From Marinilabilia salmonicolor JCM 21150 (GTDB taxonomy: Bacteria; Bacteroidota; Bacteroidia; Bacteroidales; Marinilabiliaceae), in assembly GCF_000259075.1 (NCBI RefSeq), contig NZ_AJKI01000002.1:434001-498000 (forward strand): a stretch of DNA of 64,000 nt. The letters run 5' to 3'. The notes under the pieces were generated by a model. That model worked only from the letters and a program-made list of their open reading frames with translations. It did not search any database and was not told the origin of the DNA. Shown in pieces: positions 26,254-34,026 of this stretch. How positions within the stretch are numbered: the first letter of the stretch is position 1; every line of letters begins with the position of its first letter. The position numbers were made by a program, and so were the translations under genes.

Positions 26254-26263
26254 GAATTTTTGA

Positions 26264-26965
26264 TTATTCCGGACGTTCCTTTTCGGATGGGCGGTAAATA
26301 TAAACCACTCCGTAGTCAGATGCTTTTTTTCTTTTCTGCTCAGAATCCAGGTCGTTAAAGGTTGCTTCCACTTCATTCCAGATTTTCACAATGAGTTGGT
26401 CAGCTGTTTCTCTCTCCTGGGTAACCTTTTCATGCAATTTCTGTGAGGTTTTGAGCAGATCTTTATGGAAGTCGTAGTTTTCCTGAAACTTTTCGAAACG
26501 CATTTTTACCATGGCAATGGTGGGGTTAAACACCCGAGACCCGCCCTGGCTCATGCGTTTGTCCTCTCCCTGAATGACTTTTTTGCCCCATTCCAGTAGT
26601 TGTTGTTCGGTATTGATATCAGGGATGGCCTTTGTATCGCGATCTAAGGCGTAAAAGTCTCTGACGTTGGGTTTTAACTCCCCCCGGGTAATGGCCATGT
26701 TCACCACCTGCAAGAAATGTGACAGGTACATTCGGGATAATTTAAAGTGCTCAGAGAGTGATTTGCCGAATTTGGACTGGCGGTCGCGACTGAACTGATA
26801 TTGCTGAATTGCCTGTTCATATTGCGGCACAAAAGCTTTGATATCGAAAAGCAGCTTTTGAGAAAAGGCGAGTTCCATGGGAGGGAGCTGAGCCCCTTTG
26901 CTTTGGGCTGTTTTTAATGCCCTGAGGCGGGCCTGGTCAGTATTCGGGAGTCGTCTGTATGGCAT
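26264..26965 (-). CDS. Conserved protein of unknown function, helical
   Basis: 233 residues, soluble and largely helical, no signal peptide. Recognisable stretches: MPYRRLPNTDQARLRALKTA at the start, FKLSRMYLSHFLQVVNMAIT in the middle, and a C-terminal DYGVVYIYRPSEKE. The composition and N-terminal MPYRRLPNTD suggest a family conserved in Bacteroidota, but I cannot name it or assign a role. It converges with the GT2 gene (10-base gap) and stands alone. Confidence 0.72.
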   Translation of the reverse strand: MPYRRLPNTDQARLRALKTAQSKGAQLPPMELAFSQKLLFDIKAFVPQYEQAIQQYQFSRDRQSKFGKSLSEHFKLSRMYLSHFLQVVNMAITRGELKPNVRDFYALDRDTKAIPDINTEQQLLEWGKKVIQGEDKRMSQGGSRVFNPTIAMVKMRFEKFQENYDFHKDLLKTSQKLHEKVTQERETADQLIVKIWNEVEATFNDLDSEQKRKKASDYGVVYIYRPSEKERPE

Positions 26966-27035
26966 GGTCTCTCTTTTTGCTGCGCCATGAAGTTAAAAAA
27001 AAGATTTTCTACTTACAAGACTTATAGATATTTAA

Positions 27036-27083
27036 GAAAAAACCCGCTTTCGACTGATTGGTAGAAATCATCGAAAGCGGGTT
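27036..27083 (-). terminator. Intrinsic terminator of sdhCAB
   Basis: 13-bp perfect stem (AACCCGCTTTCGA at 27041-27053, complement at 27071-27083) with a 17-base loop, followed on the minus strand by a run of six T. It lies 20 bases past the sdhB stop. Confidence 0.88.
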
Positions 27084-27103
27084 GAAAAATGTGCTTATAT
27101 GAA

Positions 27104-27859
27104 TTAGTCCTGAAGCTTGGCTTTCAGGAATTCACGGTTCAGACGGGCGATGTTTGCCAGCGAGATACCTTTGGGGCATTCCACTTCACAGGCACCTGTA
27201 TTGGTACAGTTACCAAATCCCAATTCGTCCATTTTAGCCACCATGTTTTTAGCACGGCGGGTCGCTTCTACGCGTCCCTGGGGCAGCAATGCCATTTGGC
27301 TTACCTTGGCCGAAACGAACAACATGGCAGAGCCGTTTTTACAAGCGGCCACACAGGCACCACAGCCGATACATGAGGCAGCATCCATAGCTTCGTCAGC
27401 CTCGGGTTTTGGAATTGGAATGGCATTCGCATCCGGAATACCTCCTGTATTTACTGAAACATATCCACCGGCTGCAATAATCTGGTCGAATGCGGTACGG
27501 TCCACGATGAGATCTTTAATTACCGGGAAACCAGCGGAGCGCCAGGGCTCAATAGTAATGGTCTGTCCATCCTTGAATTTACGCATGTGCAGCTGACAAG
27601 TGGTGACATCATCATCGGGCCCGTGCGGACGTCCGTTGATGTAAAGTGAGCACATACCGCAGATTCCTTCACGGCAGTCGTGGTCAAAAGCCACAGGTTC
27701 TTCTCCTTTGTTAATCAGTTGCTCGTTTAGGATGTCAAGCATCTCAAGAAAGGAGCTGTCTGTAGAAATATTGCTGAGCTCATAAGTTTCGAACCGGCCT
27801 TTGGCTTTGGGGCCGGCTTGACGCCAAACTTTGAGTTTGATATTTATTGAATTTTCCAT
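27104..27859 (-). CDS. sdhB: Succinate dehydrogenase/fumarate reductase iron-sulfur subunit
   Basis: About 251 residues. Carries electrons between the flavin and the membrane cytochrome of complex II. The [2Fe-2S] site is [19 protein letters not shown], and the [4Fe-4S]/[3Fe-4S] sites are [16 protein letters not shown] and [17 protein letters not shown] start at [14 protein letters not shown], since the upstream in-frame ATG adds only nine residues not typical of the family. Third gene of the sdhCAB operon, 32 bases after sdhA, closed by a strong terminator. Confidence 0.95.
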   Translation of the reverse strand: MENSINIKLKVWRQAGPKAKGRFETYELSNISTDSSFLEMLDILNEQLINKGEEPVAFDHDCREGICGMCSLYINGRPHGPDDDVTTCQLHMRKFKDGQTITIEPWRSAGFPVIKDLIVDRTAFDQIIAAGGYVSVNTGGIPDANAIPIPKPEADEAMDAASCIGCGACVAACKNGSAMLFVSAKVSQMALLPQGRVEATRRAKNMVAKMDELGFGNCTNTGACEVECPKGISLANIARLNREFLKAKLQD

Positions 27860-27891
27860 GATTGATACTTCTTTTTTAATTAACACCCTGT

Positions 27892-29832
27892 TTACTTGTA
27901 GTTACGCTGAACCAGTTTCACTACTTCAAACTTCAACTCTTCTTTGTGAAGTTCGGGCTTCTGATCCTCCCCTTTGAAGAGCCAGCAGCCGGTGTATGTA
28001 AATTTGTCGTCCTGACGCAGTGCTTCACCCTCTTCGGTCTGATACTCTTCACGGAAGTGACCTCCGCAGGACTCTTCACGGTGCAGTGCATCACGTGCCA
28101 TCAGGTCACCAATTTCGATGAAGTCGGCCAGACGGGCAGCTTTTTCAAGCTCTACGTTCATGTCTTCTTCTGAGCCGGGGATGCGAACATTGCTCCAGAA
28201 CTCTTTTTTGATACCCTGAATCTTTTCGATGGCCTGTTCCAGGCCTTCTTTGTTACGTGCCATACCCACGAAGTCCCACATCACAAGGCCCAGCTCTTTG
28301 TGGATGCTGTCCACTGAGCGGTTACCCTTGATGTCCATCAGTTTTTCGAAATGGCTTTTCGCTGCTTTTTCAGCTTCTTCAAACTCTTTCTCTTCGGTGG
28401 TCATGCGGGGCGTGGCAATATCGTCTGCCAGATAATTCTGAACCGTATAAGGCAAAACAAAATATCCGTCGGCCAGTCCCTGCATCAATGCTGATGCTCC
28501 CAACCGGTTTGCACCGTGGTCGGAGAAGTTGGCTTCACCAGCCGAAAACAATCCGGGAACAGTGGTTTGCAGTTCATAATCTACCCAGATACCGCCCATG
28601 GTGTAGTGGATTGCCGGATAAATCATCATAGGTGTTTCGTATGGATTGTCGTCCACAATCTTTTCGTACATCTGGAAAAGGTTTCCGTAACGGGCCTCAA
28701 TGGCATCGCGTCCCAGACGTTCGATGGACGATTTAAAGTCGAGATAAACAGCCAGACCGGTGGTTCCTACTCCGTAACCTGCATCGCAGCGCTCTTTGGC
28801 AGCACGTGAGGCAACGTCGCGGGGAACGAGGTTTCCGAAAGCCGGATAACGACGCTCCAGATAGTAGTCACGATCTTCCTCAGCTATTTCGGTAGGCTTG
28901 AGTTTTCCTGCACGGATGGCTTCAGCATCTTCTTTCTTCTTGGGCACCCAGATACGTCCGTCGTTACGAAGTGATTCGGACATCAGCGTAAGCTTACTCT
29001 GGAACTCTCCGTGAACGGGGATACAGGTTGGGTGAATCTGTGCGAAACAGGGGTTGGCAAACATAGCGCCTTTCTTGTAAGCTTTCCAGGCTGCCGAGCC
29101 GTTGGATCCCATGGCGTTGGTAGAAAGGAAGAAGGTGTTTCCGTATCCTCCGGTGGCCAGTACAACGGCATGTCCGAAGTGACGCTCCAGCTTACCGGTA
29201 ACCAGGTTACGAGAAATAATACCGCGGGCCTTGCCGTCCACCATTACAATTTCCACCATTTCGTTGCGGGTGTGTAATTTTACACTTCCGGCATTTACCT
29301 GACGCATAAGTGCCTGGTAGGCGCCGAGCAACAGCTGCTGACCGGTTTGTCCTTTTGCATAGAAAGTACGGCTTACCTGAGCGCCACCGAAAGATCGGTT
29401 GTCGAGCAATCCACCGTATTCGCGGGCAAAAGGAACACCTTGTGCCACACACTGGTCGATGATGCTGTTGCTTACTTCGGCCAGACGGTGTACGTTGGCT
29501 TCACGGGCACGGTAGTCACCCCCTTTTACTGTATCATAAAACAAACGGTAGATGGAGTCACCGTCATTGGGATAGTTTTTTGCAGCATTGATACCACCCT
29601 GTGCAGCGATAGAGTGTGCTCGGCGTGGTGAATCCTGAATGGTGAAGACTTTTACATTGAAGCCCATTTCACCGAATGAAGCAGCTGCAGAAGCACCTGC
29701 AAGACCGGTACCAACAACAATGATGTCCAGTTTTCTTTTGTTTGCGGGGTTAACCAGTTTCTGGTTAGCTTTATAGTTTTCCCATTTCTGAGCTATTGGC
29801 CCTTCGGGAATCTTTGCATCTAATTTTACCAT
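27892..29832 (-). CDS. sdhA: Succinate dehydrogenase/fumarate reductase flavoprotein subunit
   Basis: 646 residues. Catalytic subunit of complex II, interconverting succinate and fumarate. FAD-binding [20 protein letters not shown] at about 42-61, the segment [20 protein letters not shown] with the flavin-linking His, [12 protein letters not shown] and [20 protein letters not shown]. The long form with these variants is the Bacteroidota/epsilon type that can run as a fumarate reductase in anaerobes. Direction cannot be told from sequence. 5 to 32 bases separate it from sdhB and 21 from sdhC. Confidence 0.96.
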   Translation of the reverse strand: MVKLDAKIPEGPIAQKWENYKANQKLVNPANKRKLDIIVVGTGLAGASAAASFGEMGFNVKVFTIQDSPRRAHSIAAQGGINAAKNYPNDGDSIYRLFYDTVKGGDYRAREANVHRLAEVSNSIIDQCVAQGVPFAREYGGLLDNRSFGGAQVSRTFYAKGQTGQQLLLGAYQALMRQVNAGSVKLHTRNEMVEIVMVDGKARGIISRNLVTGKLERHFGHAVVLATGGYGNTFFLSTNAMGSNGSAAWKAYKKGAMFANPCFAQIHPTCIPVHGEFQSKLTLMSESLRNDGRIWVPKKKEDAEAIRAGKLKPTEIAEEDRDYYLERRYPAFGNLVPRDVASRAAKERCDAGYGVGTTGLAVYLDFKSSIERLGRDAIEARYGNLFQMYEKIVDDNPYETPMMIYPAIHYTMGGIWVDYELQTTVPGLFSAGEANFSDHGANRLGASALMQGLADGYFVLPYTVQNYLADDIATPRMTTEEKEFEEAEKAAKSHFEKLMDIKGNRSVDSIHKELGLVMWDFVGMARNKEGLEQAIEKIQGIKKEFWSNVRIPGSEEDMNVELEKAARLADFIEIGDLMARDALHREESCGGHFREEYQTEEGEALRQDDKFTYTGCWLFKGEDQKPELHKEELKFEVVKLVQRNYK

Positions 29833-29853
29833 AATCTCTCTGGTTTAAACATT

Positions 29854-30555
29854 TTAGCCTTGATAGAACAAATACTGTAGTATCGGAATGATGGAGAATC
29901 CAAAACCGATAAGAATCGCGAAAAGATTACCTAATACGGTCAGTCGTTTTCTCCAGATCTGGTTGCTGAAACCAATGGTCTGAAATGCTGACCAGAAACC
30001 ATGTGACAGGTGGATGGCCAGGCCTACAGCAGCAACTACATAAACAATTACAATCCAGAGGTAGCTGAATGTATGATTTACCAAAGCATAAGCATTTTCG
30101 ACTTCGGTTTCAACTCCGCCAATGGAAATGGCGGTGTGCTCCAGTAAAGGATCGCCGGTAAGTTTCATTTTTACCCAAAAGTGAGCGATGTGCAATACCA
30201 GAAATGCACCTACGGTAATCCCTAAAACAAGCATGTTTTGAGATGCCCAGGTAACTCCGGTGGTCTTTTTGCCGGATGCATAGCGTGCCGATCCGCGTGC
30301 TTTGCGGTTTTCCAGGGTGAGTTTAACACCATACAAAATGTGAACCAGAAAGCCGATGGCCAGCAATGGCTCAATGACTCTGATGGCAGGTGTTGTCGCC
30401 ATAAAATGTGCGCCGGCATTGAAAAATTCACCCCCGTCAGGGATTAAAAGAAACGAGTTCACGGTTAGGTGAACCAGCAGGAACATAATCAGAAAAAGTC
30501 CTGAAAGGCTCATCAGCAACTTCTTCCCAATCGAAGAACCAAGTGTACTGCTCAT
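29854..30555 (-). CDS. sdhC: Succinate dehydrogenase cytochrome b subunit
   Basis: 233-residue membrane anchor with five predicted helices, of the single-subunit class that binds two haem b. Expected histidines fall in FLLVHLTVNSFL, IGFLVHILYGVKL, GAFLVLHIAHFWVKM, LVNHTFSYLW and GLAIHLSHGFWSAF. No sdhD is present, as in the type B complexes of Bacteroidota. First gene of the operon, with its own predicted promoter. Confidence 0.94.
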   Translation of the reverse strand: MSSTLGSSIGKKLLMSLSGLFLIMFLLVHLTVNSFLLIPDGGEFFNAGAHFMATTPAIRVIEPLLAIGFLVHILYGVKLTLENRKARGSARYASGKKTTGVTWASQNMLVLGITVGAFLVLHIAHFWVKMKLTGDPLLEHTAISIGGVETEVENAYALVNHTFSYLWIVIVYVVAAVGLAIHLSHGFWSAFQTIGFSNQIWRKRLTVLGNLFAILIGFGFSIIPILQYLFYQG

Positions 30556-30617
30556 AAAATCATTATTTTTAAGTTGTATCTCGATATTTATTCTACCCCT
30601 TTGGGATTTTAGAACCG

Positions 30618-30625
30618 CAAAGGTA
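30618..30625 (-). promoter_or_regulatory. Predicted -7 box for sdhCAB
   Basis: TACCTTTG on the minus strand matches TAnnTTTG and gives a leader of about 55 bases before sdhC. The -33 element is weak. Confidence 0.55.
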
Positions 30626-31104
30626 GATGCTACGATTTTTATTCGCTAAGAAAATTAAAGAAATTGTTCTTTATTTATAACTAATCTAATTTGCAGCGCA
30701 GAATAACTCCTCCGGGTGAAACACTATTTTACATCTTTAAGGTAATTGTTTACACTTTGGAAGTTCTTGAAGGAATCTTAGTGTAAAGATAGGATAAAAA
30801 ATGTGTTTTTTGAAAACTTCATGTTGGTTTATTTCCGGTGGTTTTAACTTCTTTTTGTGGACGTATCTTTATTGAGTATCTCTTAGTGGGTTGAATTCCC
30901 TTTCCTATTTATGTACCTTTCTGAGTAAACAAAATTTTCGAAGATTGGATAATAAAAGAGTTTATTTGACCCAATGGTTCGTTAAATAGCACACATGCGA
31001 TTATGAAATTAAGTCTTGATAACTGCTGGTGTGTAGATAGGTCCTTATCAGTCGTTTTTGAAATGTTTAACGGAATATTGTCTGAGAAGAATCATAAAAA
31101 ATGA
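30626..31104. other. AT-rich intergenic region upstream of the phospholipase D-like gene
   Basis: About 480 bases with no credible gene. An 8-bp inverted repeat TTTACACT (30749-30756) / AGTGTAAA (30780-30787) is the only structure noticed. It may contain the promoter of the downstream gene, but no clear -7 box was found close to its start. Confidence 0.45.
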
Positions 31105-31113
31105 TTGTGCATG

Positions 31114-32463
31114 ATGTCAAATTCTAAAATCAGAGAAGGGAATTATGTGGAGTTTTTACCTTCAGGGAAGTTGTCTTTTGAAAAACGGTGGAGCCTGATT
31201 GAGAATGCCCATGAAACCATTCATCTTGTCACCTTTTCGTTTATGAATGATGAAACTACGCATCGCCTGGTGAATAAGCTTGTGGAAAAGCTGGGACGAG
31301 GGGTTGAAGTAAAAATCATTTTAGACCAAATTGTTAATAAAACGACCTTTGTCGGGAAACTATTGAAACGGCTTGAAAAACACGGGGCTGAATTGCATCA
31401 ATACAACCCGCTTGGTCAGGGGTGGAGAATTCATTGGGATGAAGGCCATCCATTTAAGCAGCTGATGCGAAATGCAAAGCTTAAACTTAAGCAGCACTTT
31501 CATGAAAAATATATGGTCGTTGATGGGGAGGAGGCGATTTTGGGAGGAATTAACTGGGGCGATAAATATGCTTACGGGGGCATAAAAGAAGAAGCCTGGC
31601 GTGATAGTGATGTTTATCTGAAAGGCCCTGTGGTGAGGGATATTCAAATTCAGTTTTTGAAGGACTTCTATCGATACAAATTGTGGGAGAGAACAGTTCG
31701 TGAGAAGCCCCATTCCAGATATTATGAGTTTGTAAAAACCATCAAGTGGATTAATCCGGGCTTTATCGAGCATCAGTTTTCGGATTATCTCAAAAAAAAT
31801 AAACCTTGCGGAACCGCATCTGTGGCATATATGGCTCACAAGCCATACGACGATGAAGAATTGCCTCTTACCAATAAATTTCTTGAACTAATTGCTTCTG
31901 CCAGGAAGCATATTTTTTGGGGGTGTCATGGCATTCGTCCGCCAAGAATTTATGGTTATTATCTGGCCGAAGCTGTGAAAAGGGGCGTGGAGGTTCATCT
32001 GATCACCTGTAGCAAACAGTCCTCTAAAAGTTTAATGTTGAATGGCCTCTTTGGTTGGATGTACTGGGAGTGTACAAAGCATTTCAGGTATTTGCTTGAA
32101 AATGGCATTCATATTTATGAATGGCAGCCCAAAGGTGCTTTTCATTCTAAAAATCTACTGATTGATAACACTGTTTGTTCCATTGGATCCTACAATATCG
32201 CAAGGGGATCTTCTTATCACCATTCAGAGAGTAATGTTTTGATATATGATCCGGAATTGATCAGGCAGGTTGAAGCGCAATTTCACATAGACTTAAAGGA
32301 TTGCCGAGAAGTTATATTAAGTAAGGTTTTACATAAGCTTCCGGTTAAAAATGCTTTTGACAGGGTATTACACGAACGTGATCTGATGATTAACGCAGAG
32401 CTGATTCCGAAAGAAATCTATAATGAACTTCTCCTGAAGAATTATAAGCGGATATTGACATAA
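31114..32463 (+). CDS. Phospholipase D-like protein (cardiolipin synthase-like)
   Basis: About 449 residues with two HKD catalytic motifs. HEKYMVVDGEEAILGGINWG lies at about 130-150 and HSKNLLIDNTVCSIGSYNIA at about 346-365, each followed by the GSxN-like Gly/Asn element. Unlike classical cardiolipin synthase it has no N-terminal membrane helices, and it begins with a short polar stretch (NSKIREGNYVEFLPSG). That fits soluble ClsB/ClsC-like transphosphatidylases or nucleases of the PLD superfamily. Start taken at the ATG for MSNSKI; TTG at 31105 is possible. Next to a YiiX-like enzyme and a large protein with a hydrophobic core, so phospholipid is the likelier substrate. Confidence 0.87.
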   Translation: MSNSKIREGNYVEFLPSGKLSFEKRWSLIENAHETIHLVTFSFMNDETTHRLVNKLVEKLGRGVEVKIILDQIVNKTTFVGKLLKRLEKHGAELHQYNPLGQGWRIHWDEGHPFKQLMRNAKLKLKQHFHEKYMVVDGEEAILGGINWGDKYAYGGIKEEAWRDSDVYLKGPVVRDIQIQFLKDFYRYKLWERTVREKPHSRYYEFVKTIKWINPGFIEHQFSDYLKKNKPCGTASVAYMAHKPYDDEELPLTNKFLELIASARKHIFWGCHGIRPPRIYGYYLAEAVKRGVEVHLITCSKQSSKSLMLNGLFGWMYWECTKHFRYLLENGIHIYEWQPKGAFHSKNLLIDNTVCSIGSYNIARGSSYHHSESNVLIYDPELIRQVEAQFHIDLKDCREVILSKVLHKLPVKNAFDRVLHERDLMINAELIPKEIYNELLLKNYKRILT

Positions 32464-32596
32464 TCTTTTTTTGGCCATACATTGGGGCTGATTAGGGCCA
32501 CTTCTTTCATCCGTATAAAATTTGTTAATTAAGGTCGGATGGAACTCGTCCCGAACAATCGGGACTCGTTTCATTTACCAAAGATTATCTTCATGT

Positions 32597-32627
32597 GCCA
32601 CTCAATTTGCATAATTGAGCGGCTTTT
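32597..32627 (+). terminator. Terminator-like hairpin after the PLD-like gene
   Basis: GCCACTCAATT pairs with AATTGAGCGGC (one mismatch) around a 5-base loop, followed by TTTT. A second perfect hairpin GTCCCGA-ACAA-TCGGGAC sits just upstream at 32548-32565. Confidence 0.6.
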
Positions 32628-32688
32628 GTGCATTCCGGGTTTCATTCTTTAACCGGAATGGTTGGTCGTTGTGGATAAATAAAGAACT

Positions 32689-33420
32689 ATGAAGCTGCTT
32701 GAAACCCTGCGCAACAAAGGCTTAACCTTTTTTGGAGACATTAAGGTTTATGTCTATCCAATGTTCTTGCTTTACGATCCGGGGAGCTACCTTATTAAAG
32801 GAGATGAGATGAGGGAGGCAATGAAAAGTGTCAGGCCCGGAGATATATTGATAAGGGGATATCGGTCCTATCTGGATGGTTATTTTATTCCCGGATTTTT
32901 CACACATGCCGGTATTTTCATTGGCGAGACATCTTTAGACAAAGCCCGGAGATACGTTCCTGATGTAAGGCAGGATGCAATCGTCGCCGGAGAGCAGATG
33001 GTTATTCATGCTATGGCGAAAGGGGTGTTTATGGAAGATTTTCTAAACTTCTGTCGGTGCGATTATATGGTTGTCCTCAGACGTAATCCATCCATTGAAT
33101 CCGGTGCAGGTGACAACCTTAGCAACGATGAAGTTATTGGTTCCGCTATTCGTTTTCTCGACAGACCTTATGATTTTGGATTTAATTTTTCCAATTACAA
33201 TGCTGTTTCCTGCACCGAGCTGGTGTATGCATGTTTTCAAAAAGTCCTGAAAGATTATGGGGTGAGTATTAAATCCCGCCAGGTGTTTTTCTTTAGGAAA
33301 GAAATTTTGATTCCCGATGATTTTATAACGCCCGGATTCAGTCTTGTCTGGAAAAGTAAGAGTGTCAGGTATTCTGATATTGCAGCTATTCAGCTGAAGA
33401 ATAAGAACCTTGACGGTTGA
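32689..33420 (+). CDS. YiiX/YebB-like permuted papain-fold enzyme
   Basis: 243 residues. RPGDILIRGYRSYLDGYFIP is the strand-turn typical of NlpC/P60-like and YiiX-type circularly permuted folds. The catalytic His is likely in FFTHAGIFIGE (about residue 75) and the catalytic Cys in NAVSCTELVYACFQK (about residue 180), the reversed His-then-Cys order of the permuted group. The family includes hydrolases and acyltransferases acting on lipids or peptidoglycan; members are often amidases of uncertain substrate. No signal peptide. It follows the PLD-like gene and precedes the small DP-motif gene on the same strand. Confidence 0.78.
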   Translation: MKLLETLRNKGLTFFGDIKVYVYPMFLLYDPGSYLIKGDEMREAMKSVRPGDILIRGYRSYLDGYFIPGFFTHAGIFIGETSLDKARRYVPDVRQDAIVAGEQMVIHAMAKGVFMEDFLNFCRCDYMVVLRRNPSIESGAGDNLSNDEVIGSAIRFLDRPYDFGFNFSNYNAVSCTELVYACFQKVLKDYGVSIKSRQVFFFRKEILIPDDFITPGFSLVWKSKSVRYSDIAAIQLKNKNLDG

Positions 33421-33608
33421 AGGTTTTAAACGATATCATAATCAATTGTTTGTTAAAACAAAACTAGTTACAGAGCCCCAGTGATGCTTAATTTTTAATT
33501 TGAAATAGTTGATAATTAATTCATTGTCCTTGTGAGCAGATCGAGACTAAACCGTTGTAAGTGTTTGGCGACGGGTTAGTGATTGCGTTGAATTAAAATT
33601 ATGTGTCT

Positions 33609-34019
33609 ATGAAAAAACAGGAAACAAAGACCGCAAAGAGTGTGGTTAATCGCACTAAAGCTTCAAAAGAATCTAAAAATCCTGCAATCCCTGAGTTGAA
33701 AGCCCGGAAGATAACTCCCAAAAGACCGGATCTGATCGATACCGCCGAGTTTGAGAGGTTCTCCCCAGGATTTCAGGAGCAACTGAATGAGTTGATGGAG
33801 CATGAAAAGATAATTACTGCCAGGCTTCGGAATCCAAAAGACAAAGAGCTCTTTGTGCATGACCCGGGGGCTTTTTTGAAAAAGTATAAAATCAAGGTTT
33901 CTCCGTTTCTGGAAAGAAAAATGAAAGAATTCAGGCTGCAGGAAATGTTGCCTGTGGAGGATTTTATGATGCCCAACGGGCAGAGACTTGTTCCCAAAAT
34001 TAGAATAAACATAAAATAA
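33609..34019 (+). CDS. Small basic protein with a DPxxFLKKYxI motif, unknown function
   Basis: 136 residues. The first ~45 are lysine-rich and disordered-looking (KQETKTAKSVVNRTKASKES). A helical part follows with EQLNELMEHEKIITARLRNP, then the segment DPGAFLKKYKIKVSPFLERK at about 85-104, and a short strand ending RLVPKIRINIK. The L..DP..FL..Y.I pattern resembles the leader helices of NHLP/Nif11-type peptides and adaptor-like tails; this is resemblance only. Start at the ATG for MKKQETK; a GTG two codons upstream is in frame. It ends 7 bases before the large gene, so the two are almost certainly co-expressed. Confidence 0.65.
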   Translation: MKKQETKTAKSVVNRTKASKESKNPAIPELKARKITPKRPDLIDTAEFERFSPGFQEQLNELMEHEKIITARLRNPKDKELFVHDPGAFLKKYKIKVSPFLERKMKEFRLQEMLPVEDFMMPNGQRLVPKIRINIK

Positions 34020-34026
34020 TAGTGCT

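Noticed and set aside
31114-32463. Calling the PLD-like gene a restriction or defence nuclease.
   Set aside because: Two HKD motifs in the cardiolipin-synthase arrangement and lack of helicase or other defence neighbours make phospholipid chemistry more likely.
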